This document shows, piece after piece, positions 32,830-64,000 of a stretch of DNA of 64,000 bases. Both the position numbers and the translations under genes were made by a program. The notes under the pieces are model-generated. The model was not told the origin of the DNA. It made no database searches and saw only the letters and a list, made by a program, of their open reading frames with translations. The DNA lies in assembly GCF_963678975.1 (NCBI RefSeq), contig NC_089280.1, forward strand, positions 15,536,780 to 15,600,779, written 5' to 3'. Position 1 is the first letter of the stretch. Each line of letters opens with the position of its first letter. Source of the DNA: Dysidea avara (taxonomy: Eukaryota > Porifera > Demospongiae > Dictyoceratida > Dysideidae).

Positions 32830-33263
32830 CTATCAAAAATAATCCACTTATATTATGGAAACCACACTCATAAGTAAAACAAATGCATGTTGTGCAGTCT
32901 CATGTGCAGACAACAATAAACTGTCTGGTCATGGTTGCACACTTTCTGTGAACACCTTGAAAGCAATTAGATTCTATTGTTTTTCACTGAAAGGTGATGT
33001 AATGTGTCAGCCACTTCTGTGAGCAGATCAGGGCAAAAATGGTAATGTCTTGGTAGTGAATCTGAAGCACCATTGAAAGGACTGCATGGCAATTCTGCAT
33101 GCTGTTAATATTCCTTTGCCAGCATTGTCAAGAACTGTGTAATAGGGTAGTCTCAATTAAACCATGAATTTTCAAGCTTATGTACAAAGTGTGTGTTCAG
33201 CAGTTTGCTGTGCTAAGAAAGTGAATTATAGGTGCTTGCTTTTCGTGAATCATTCTGATCATA

Positions 33264-33594
33264 GGCGGCGGAAAGGGGGGGGGGGGGGGGGGGGGCTAGG
33301 GGGCTTAGCCCCCCCCCTCAGAATGATATCACACCGAAATTATGTTTCTTGGAAACCGTGATAAAGATCGAGATATTCTAATAGAGCAGTCACTCTAATA
33401 AAGTAGTCAGTGTGTAGCGAGCTATGAAAGGATTTTTATGTAGTTTATCAGCTAGAAATGGTAGCTGGTGAGGTGGAAAGCTCTTGTCAGTTGGTTGTGA
33501 CCTTTTTTTTTTTTTTTGGTCTCACCTTACTAAACTATAGAAATAAGTCTGGGTCAGCCCAGCCCCCCCTCATATCAACTACTTCCTCCGCCGC
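33264..33594. mobile_element. GGCGGCGGAA-type TIR element with poly-G tract
   Basis: Starts GGCGGCGGAAAG and ends TTCCTCCGCCGC. A run of more than 20 G is followed by GCTAGGGGGCTTAGCCCCCCC. The interior has two ATAGAGCAGTCACTCTAATA-like blocks. The open frames crossing it (Gly runs) are spurious. Confidence 0.6.
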
Positions 33595-36274
33595 TGATTC
33601 TGATTGGTGCTGTCAACATTCCTGTAGAAGGCCATGGAATATCAAGTGATCAAACTGTTTATTATAGTTGATCATCACAGTTCTACAGGACTGTTGGTAG
33701 CAATTACCCCTTGTGACCAGATGATGTATCTTGATTCATTCCAATCTAGCTTCTTGATTACTTGATTCAATTCCATTCCCAGATGGCTCTATAAATGGGT
33801 TTGCAAAACTATACCCAACAAAACCATGATAATATGTTAGCCTAAGTTCAATAAAGTCCAGTCCAGATAAATATCTGAAATTAAAAATGGAACTAAAAAT
33901 CTGCTGACTACAGAATTTTATGCAGATAATTTGACTGACTGGCTGATTGACTGACTAACTGACTGACAAAAGAGAAACTTTACTCTGGTGTCAACTCACT
34001 AACTGTAAAGAAGCTGACAGCTGTGTGCACATGATCTAAGGAGTAGGCAACAGGTACAAAACTATTGGATGCTGTACATGTGTTGTTGCTGAATTCTTGA
34101 CTCTGATATGTCTGGATATGCCTATACATAAGAGCTTGGAAATCTCTGAAATAAGCAATCATGAAATCCTGAAATCCATTTTGAGTTTTTAAGCTATATG
34201 TTACAGTAATTTGTTAATCATGTATGTATATAGGTAGTGCCCAGCATGTAGAACCAGCAAGGACAATGTTGATAATCACTGTTACAACAATTTGTAGTGT
34301 TTGAAGAGGTTTACAGACATATCAGACACATCCCTTTTTTTGCTAATCGCATTTGACCATACCTCCCCATTTGTTTTCTCATTATCTTTGACAAACCTTC
34401 CACTCCCAATATCATTGTATTAAATTAGATACTTGTATGGTGTGTCCTACCACTAGTAAGTAGCTAGCCAAATCATTTGTAGTGATAAACAGAGGAGGGC
34501 AGCCATTATACTTCACATTTGTAATGATAAAAGTCTAAAGACTCAATGCCAAATGCTACTCTCATTACTGGAAAATGAGTGGCTGAAGCATGGTAGCCAA
34601 TATTTCAAAGCAAACATAATTATTTTTATGCATGCTGTGCATGGTAGTAGTTTCAACTAGTTTTGCAGTACAAAATGAGTGTCTAACCACTTTAAGTGTT
34701 GCAATAAGCAAAACTACAATTTTTACAATTTACATGTGTTCTTTGAATTTCATGGTTAATCATGAATGAATTTTAGTAGTACTATATGACATTCAAAGCA
34801 TTCTAAACCCAAGAAATTGCAAGTTCTTGGGTTCGAAGCATGAAATTTCAATGAAATTGAAACTCATAAAGCAAAAATCCATGAAACCAGTTTTCAAAAG
34901 TTCCATGCATTTTATACAATTGATATTAAATTCGATTTCATTGATGATTTTTTTTGAAAATTCAATGAGTGAATTGTCCATGTAGCACCACTAGTGTCTT
35001 CTATTGTTTGAATAAAAAAACTTACACCAATTGCTTCAGCCTTAGCATGACATTTTTAACTTGAAAATACAATTGCAGTGAGACTGTATGGCTTCACAAT
35101 AATTAAGGTTTCTTAGACATGACTATCACTTATGCTGCTTCTTAAATCAGTTGACTAGTTCATTACAGTAGTTGTATTGGACCAACAAAGGCAATGTTGA
35201 TATTATTACTTTTTTGAGGAAGTTTCACAGTATTCAACAGCTTTAAAGACAAAACTATAGGCTATAGCCTATTCCTTTGTGCTAAACCCATCCATATACT
35301 ATGGATACTACTATTCCATGTTATATATGATATCTTTGTTAAGCATTATTTATCATCTGTATTACATACTAGATGTATTTTTAATTAAAAAATAAATAAG
35401 GAATAGGGATCACTGAAAAAACTCATGAAACAAAAAGGGATCGCTGGCATAATCAATAAGGTTCATGGTTATATCAGGTAATCCCACAAATCCCTATATT
35501 GACTCTCAACTTACTTTACATGACACTAACAGATGAGTCAAAATAGGAATTGTATGGCGCATGGCTATAATTATACTTGGCTACACTTACAACATCATTA
35601 TCAGGTCACATTTCGTTGTTCTGTGCCTCTTTGTTCACTACATAAACCCACAATCAAACTTGTTTGTATGCTTGTGTCATTTATGCATAAATTCAAACTC
35701 TTAGCACAGCAATGCCTTCTAATTATTCTTATGTTGTTTCCAGCGTCCACTATCAAAATTCACATGGCCCAATATAAATACACTTGTGGCACTTCTAAGC
35801 CATGTGGCACATACCTGCACTTGTGATATATTAAGCACTTTCCCTCGGGCTTGTGCATATATATCAGACAAAGCACTTGCACCTGTGGTATAACATATCA
35901 TGCAAGAATTTTACAACATCTAATCCAACAACTGAATGTGTTACAATATAATACTCTCAATAGAAGCTTGACGTTGAAATACGTCAAGCAATTAGCCAAT
36001 AGATGTAGTTTTACACTTGTTTGTCAAGGTCCTTGACAAAAATCTGTAATACTAATTTGATTTACTAAAATAGTATGGTTAGAAGTAAATGTCCAACTTG
36101 ACAACTCGTGTTACCATAGTGATAGATGCCCATGGCATAGCAACAATATAGTTGCTTAGCAATGGTTGCTAGGTAACAATCGCTAAGTGTGATTGGTCTA
36201 TTACAGTGGTTATTTTTGAATTTCTGTTTCTAGTAACAGTTGCTATGGTTGTTGGATTAATTTGCAATAGGACA

Positions 36275-36389
36275 GTATTCGGGATTAATAGTTCTCGCAT
36301 TGTAAACAGGAAGGAAATAGTGCTCGGCTTTGCCTTGCACTATTTTACTCCTTCCTGTTTACAATGCTTGCACTAGTAATCCCGAATAC
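36275..36389. mobile_element. Short hairpin MITE (GTATTCGGGATTA)
   Basis: 115 bp, almost wholly palindromic. Arms GTATTCGGGATTAATAGT and GCATTGTAAACAGGAAGGA pair with AGTAATCCCGAATAC and TCCTTCCTGTTTACAATGC. The loop is CGGCTTTGCC. No coding capacity. Confidence 0.78.
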
Positions 36390-37815
36390 CACAGCCATCC
36401 ATCATATTACATATACAAATACAGCTTTAAAACACTTACAGGCCACATCCAATTTACAATTCATAAAATGTAAATCAGGTCAGCAGTAAGCAAAAACATA
36501 ACTTAATCGGTGGAGATGAAATCTAAAGAAATTATTATGGTGTTTTAATAAGTTAATGGAAGTTGAAGACCCCCTTTGTATACTGGTCTCAGCATAATAC
36601 GTAGATGTATGGTCAGGTATCCATGTCTACTGATAATCTAAATCTAAACCTAACCCTGTGACAAGATTTAATGATTTCAAGGGAACTACATCAGTTCAAG
36701 AACTGCTTTTCAGCAGTGCTCTATATTATTAAAAGCCATAACTACAAAGACAGCTCAGACATTCTCAAGGTCAGTAACCTAAGCTCTTATGTACTTAACT
36801 TTGCACTTCAACTTACTTTAAGCGTCCTTAATGGGATATTGCCAACTTGGATAGTCATAAGGCTATGAAAAAGAATGAACTACAGACATATGGGAATACA
36901 AATTTAAGGCACCATACTGCGTGCAGCAGTGAAGAGACTTCAAGAGAATGCTGCTGCAAAAGCTATATTGTTCACAGATGACTTTTCAAGCTTCATATAA
37001 CCTTTTATTTATACTGCAGTTACTGAAATATAAGAAAGCAAGTTTAGTTTAGGTGAGTTCACACTGACACGAGTTTGCAAATTTTACTTATTATATACTT
37101 ATTTATTTTGAAAATCAGTCAGTTAGCAGTAAAATAATCCCAAATAGGATAGATTATTCATGCCACCTTGGCTATAAGATCATAAACAGTTGATACACTA
37201 TTGACATATCCAATCCCAAGGTAAATTTCCTGCACAACCACACACACACACACACACATCTATGCAAAGCCTACGGCAGCCATGCAAAACACAGATATTG
37301 CCGCCCGGCGAAGGTGCTTGAGCCTTGTGCAGGAAAATCCTCCTGGGGCAGGCTAGTAACCCACAAGAGAACTGTCCAGGTCTCACAGAGAGAGGTCTTG
37401 GAACCTGAAGTTCCACAACAACCCCAGACAGTTGGGCATTTGCTTCGATCCCCAAAAATTTGCAAACAAAACAATATATTGTGTTGATATTACACTGTCA
37501 TATTGTCAATTGGAATATTTTTGCCAATTTATCCATTAAGAACTACCAAGAAGTGAATTTGGGCATCTGCCACATGCACTACACAATGCAGTAAAGGAAT
37601 GTAGTATCACGACAGATAATTTCTGGTTGGACATTATATTTTCAGATGGCCACACCAGTAGTCTCACCATAAAGTGTTCTGTAAAGGTGTCTGGCATTAG
37701 TTGGAACAAAACTGTTGGAGAGAAACAGAAGAATTTTTCCCATCCCACCCATCTACAGTGCTAGAGGTTTTATATGCTTACCACAACAACAATTTGTTAT
37801 CTAAAGCAGCCATAA

Positions 37816-38088
37816 GATTATTTTACCTCACTAAGAAGTAATACTACACTGAAAAAACTGGATAGTGACCCTAACAATATATGTCAGGCCTGTGAAACAA
37901 TAACTGCAACATCAATGATTACAACTTTGGAAGAGTTATGGATGCAAGGTAATCCAATCACAGGAGAATCTGGACAAAGCATTATTATCTACTTTGCAAC
38001 AAAACAACACTCTATCACTACTTTGGCTTCCAAGATACTACTAAGAAACCACCAAAAATCTGATGTCTCTAAAAGACCTGACCAATAA
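37816..38088 (+). pseudogene. Leucine-rich-repeat remnant (NLR-like LRR tail)
   Basis: A 90-codon open stretch without its own ATG ending at TAA (38086-38088). It contains TLEELWMQGNPITGESGQSI, matching the ribonuclease-inhibitor-type LRR of NLR-like and related sponge proteins (LxxLxLxGNPI), preceded by NTTLKKLD and followed by ITTLASKILLRN. An AG acceptor-like site precedes it, but no other exon was found. Taken as a fragment; an exon of an undetected gene is possible. Confidence 0.5.
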
Positions 38089-38327
38089 GAATAGAAAAAG
38101 CCACAAGTGCAGGACAAAGCCTGAAATAAAATTTCCACCTTAATGTAGTTTGTAGATGTATAACTATGTATATCACTAGGAGCTCTATGTGCACTGACTG
38201 TAAATATAACCTTACAGATACAAGTAAGTCTTGAGTCTTGTTTTAGTTGTTATCAGCAATATAAGGACATATAATATTCATGCATTTGTTGGTGTTTTAG
38301 AGGCCATTATTTAGTAGTACATTATAT

Positions 38328-38442
38328 AGTTATACAACGGCCACGAGTGCTCTGCCTGATATAAACGCACGGGCCTGAGGGCCGTTAGGCCCGAAGGCAA
38401 GTGCATTTATGCAGGCAGAGTACGAGTGCACGTTGTATAACT
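38328..38442. mobile_element. Hairpin MITE with GC-rich core
   Basis: Arms of about 42 bp (AGTTATACAACG...CTCTGCCTG and complement) flank an inner hairpin built on CGGGCCTGAGGGCCGTTAGG. About 115 bp in total, no ORF. Confidence 0.75.
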
Positions 38443-39089
38443 GTTATGTACAACTCACCTAATAGGTGGGGAGAGTCTCACAAGACAGCTGTAACACTTA
38501 TAAAGGCCAGGTTTCTAACATCGATTGTGGGTAACCAAGCCAGACGTTGCGATGACGTTCCCCCTGCAGTACTGCAGCCACCTGAGATATTGAAAGCTAG
38601 TACGCTATGGGTTATATCACTAACCTGCATTTGCTGTTCGACTCTCATCATGTAGTGCTCAGCATGCCAGCGTGCCATATAGACTAAGCACCAGACTAAT
38701 CACCATAGTGATTCTCTCGAGCGAAAAAAAGCAGCTAAATAGACGGTTTAAGTAAACAAAACCTAACTACTAAACGATACTAGCCTAATTCTTACTATTT
38801 ACACTGGCTAAACTCGAATCTGGTGGCATGACAAAACTGGTTCCCACAATCGAACATAAAGGTTAGTATTATTTAGAATATATTTGTTTTATTGAGTCAT
38901 TTGTTGAAGTGGACTACAGTTTAATCTGGGCTAAGATGGCATCAGACTAGTAAGGTGTATAAGTACGTTTAATATGTAGACTAGAGTTGTGGCCACCCGC
39001 GCTGGCTTTTTCAATCGCCATTGGCTGCTTGAAAACATTATACATATTGGTGACGTTATGGCCCACAATCGACCTTTACATGTCAGGCT

Positions 39090-39336
39090 ACCGGGGTTTT
39101 CAAGTCCGTTGTCCTATGTATTTTGGCGCATGCGCTTAGCAGTGCGAAAGAAATGGCAGATTCAAGTGAGATCAGGTAACTGTGTGTGCCCTATTATGAT
39201 GAATGATTGTAAATGAGATAAAACTATTACTCACTGTGTTGTTGTGACTCCTTTATCACCAGTGAATGGCCCTTCGGTTAGTAGGTTTTTAGCGCATGCG
39301 CAATTGTAATAGGACAACGGACTTGAAAACCCCGGT
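39090..39336. mobile_element. MITE with perfect 28-bp terminal inverted repeats
   Basis: The 28-bp ends (ACCGGGGTTTTCAAGTCCGT... at 39090-39117 and its exact complement at 39309-39336) bound a 247-bp element. Sub-terminal GCGCATGCGC palindromes occur inside both ends. It abuts the next element with no spacer. Confidence 0.82.
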
Positions 39337-39626
39337 ACAGGAAATTGCATTGTCTTTGCAACTACCGGCCATGCGCGGTTTGAGCATGCGCGTGTTTTGA
39401 ATAATAAAATTCGTGCAATACAGGGTTTTGGTATTTGCTGACTAGTGATGATCCTGGTATACTTGCTGTAAAAGTGTGTATAATTCCGGTTATGCAATGA
39501 TTTAACTGACGGGGAATTGAACGGCTTCGATACCATACCCGGTATTGCGCGCGTTTTGTTATTCAAAACACGCGCATGCTCAAACCGCGCATGGCCGGTT
39601 GTTGCAAAGACAATGCAATTTTCTGT
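39337..39626. mobile_element. Second inverted-repeat element abutting the first
   Basis: Arms of about 67 bp: ACAGGAAATTGCATTGTCTT at the left and AAGACAATGCAATTTTCTGT at the right, both containing CCGGCCATGCGCGG / GAGCATGCGCGTG blocks. The arms enclose about 150 bp with no ORF of note. Confidence 0.75.
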
Positions 39627-40149
39627 ATAAAAGAATTCGAGTGATCTGTGAAGTGTCTTTCCAACTATAGACGGGTTGCCTATTTAGGGCGTGTCCCTTG
39701 TGTAACGCAAGAAAACGCGACTTTCCGTTTTACGCATGATTACAATGTTGGTCAAGAAGTCAACAAAAAACCCATTTTTTAAAAGTTTGACAAACGTTTT
39801 TGATTCTTCAAAGGTACAAGGTGAGTTAAAATCATCCAGTCTATCATTCTAAGTAGTAGCAAAGTCTTACAAAGAATGTTCTCAGCGAGTTTTATCGCTT
39901 TCCAAAAACCCGAGATTGAGAGAAAATCATCTTCTCGCTCAGCCTTCACCTTACACGCTGGATATGTTATAGCTCGAACTTTTCTCTATAACATACTTTC
40001 TGTTCTGAAGGCTGGCTAACTCTTGCTTGCTAAAGTTAACCGAAACGTTCATTTTCTCCAATAGCCGTAATACATTTTTGACTTAGCGAACTCGGAAAGT
40101 ATGTGGAAAATTTACGGCAAAACGACCACGCCTTAAAAAGGCAACCCGT

Positions 40150-40380
40150 AGGTGAGGTGTTGTAGTGGTCTTCGCCACCGGCACTTGTGCTATGCTGCAC
40201 AAAACCGCAGCCAGTGCAATACCTGTATATTGCACTGCGGTCGGTGCATTATAACTTATAATGCACTCGTTGTGGTCTACAAAACCACAACCACTGAGTG
40301 CGTTATAAGTTATAATGCACTTGCTGCGGTCTGCAGCAGTGCAATATACAAATTATGGCACTGGCGGTGCCTTTGAACTG
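40150..40380. repeat. Cluster of nested short palindromes
   Basis: Contains GTGCATTATAACTTATAATGCAC (self-complementary) and a second form of it, plus CGCAG...TGCAAT/ATTGCACTGCG and GTTGTGGTC...ACCACAAC hairpins, in two loosely repeated blocks. Possibly MITE debris. Confidence 0.55.
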
Positions 40381-41001
40381 CCCACGCAGAGTGGTACATA
40401 TGCACATAAAATCATATCTACATGTAGTTACATAATCTTTGCAGCCTGTTTAAAACATGTGATTATTGCGAGTAAAAAAGCGCACTGTTGTATAACTTCT
40501 ACTAAAGACTGAGGAAGCCATCACTTCGACCATAAAAGTTAGCAAATTGGTTGTACCAGGGCTGAGCCAGGAGTCCCATAAAGCGTTGCCTTGTGACTCT
40601 TGGCTAGTAGTGGCACATGTACATGCAGAATGCAACATAATTAACTATGGAATGGCTAATTGTATAAATATTACTACTATAATGATTCTACTTACTATAG
40701 ATTTATCTCCGACTATAATGTGGTTGGAATGGGGTAAGATTTATTAACTAGCTACTACAAATTCCCTAATGCTATTATACAACATGGTCATGAGTTATAG
40801 CAACTGGAACTGGAATGGTCACCATAAAGCAGTACATGTTGTGACTTACATTGTAAGATATCCGTATAGGTATATAAATCATGTCCTTTTATTTGAAAAT
40901 AACACCATAAAAACTTCAGTAATTAAAGACTATTTTTAAAAACTAATGTCGAATTAATATACATAGTTACATACTATTTGTACCTGTATTTAAACTAATG
41001 A

Positions 41002-64000
<22,999 letters not shown>

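Larger units (their letters stand above)
23090..32840. repeat. Segmental duplication, copy B
   Basis: Downstream partner of 6090-19050 in direct orientation. The left part (NOM1-derived) has many deletions and lost splice sites, whereas the right part (the large minus-strand gene) stays intact and closely similar. The contrast suggests selection or recent gene conversion on the large gene. Confidence 0.88.
32841..41001. other. Gene-poor region rich in inverted-repeat elements
   Basis: Only small features are supported here: elements at 33264-33594, 36275-36389, 38328-38442, 39090-39336 and 39337-39626, a palindrome-rich patch at 40150-40380 and an LRR remnant at 37816-38088. 33800-34320 weakly resembles 19500-20300. 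34321-36270 and 36390-37500 show AT-rich sequence with short ORFs and nothing I recognise, apart from a 15-bp CA run near 37240. Confidence 0.5.

Noticed and set aside
37198..37474. 85-codon minus-strand frame with Pro/Gly-rich, protein-like text
   Set aside because: It ends in a CA repeat, has no recognisable domain or splice partner, and overlaps another frame of similar length.

Overview
The window looks like nuclear DNA from a demosponge, most likely Amphimedon queenslandica or a close relative. This is an inference from the AT-rich, intron-dense, compact metazoan genes, the short introns (about 50-100 bp) mixed with transposon-loaded ones, and the abundance of small inverted-repeat elements. 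I saw no CRISPR array, tRNA or rRNA gene. A 200-base run of N lies at 63184-63383.

Left part, plus strand: two conserved housekeeping genes lie head-to-tail, 167 bp apart. The first is the casein kinase 2 regulatory beta subunit (292-1835, 7 exons). The second is NOM1, a nucleolar MIF4G/MA3 protein of ribosome biogenesis (2003-10434, 20 exons). The CK2-beta gene contains what reads as a textbook AT-AC, U12-type intron.

Middle part: a tandem segmental duplication. Copy A runs from about 6.09 to 19.05 kb (3' part of NOM1, spacer, then a 1855-residue intronless minus-strand gene). Copy B runs from about 23.09 to 32.84 kb and holds a decayed NOM1 3' half followed by a second intact 1855-residue gene. 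The two large genes encode a signal peptide, a very long chlamydial-Pmp-like beta-helix, a Cys-rich EGF-like segment and a polytopic membrane domain. Several small transposons sit in one copy and are absent from the matching site of the other, so they can be ordered relative to the duplication. A further scrap of the NOM1 3' end lies at 21.7 kb.

33-41 kb holds no gene I can support apart from a fragment of a leucine-rich-repeat sequence; it is mostly inverted-repeat elements.

Right part, minus strand (41002 to the window end): one large ROCO-kinase gene of the LRRK family, with ankyrin, LRR, Roc GTPase, COR, kinase and WD40-like parts. I could thread 21 phase-consistent exons plus one upstream exon that runs off the window. 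Its Roc domain carries an in-frame 60-bp tandem duplication that doubles the Walker A loop. Its last intron is filled by a 6.1-kb hAT-type insertion with perfect 8-bp target duplications, and its COR intron holds a decayed LTR-retrotransposon gag.
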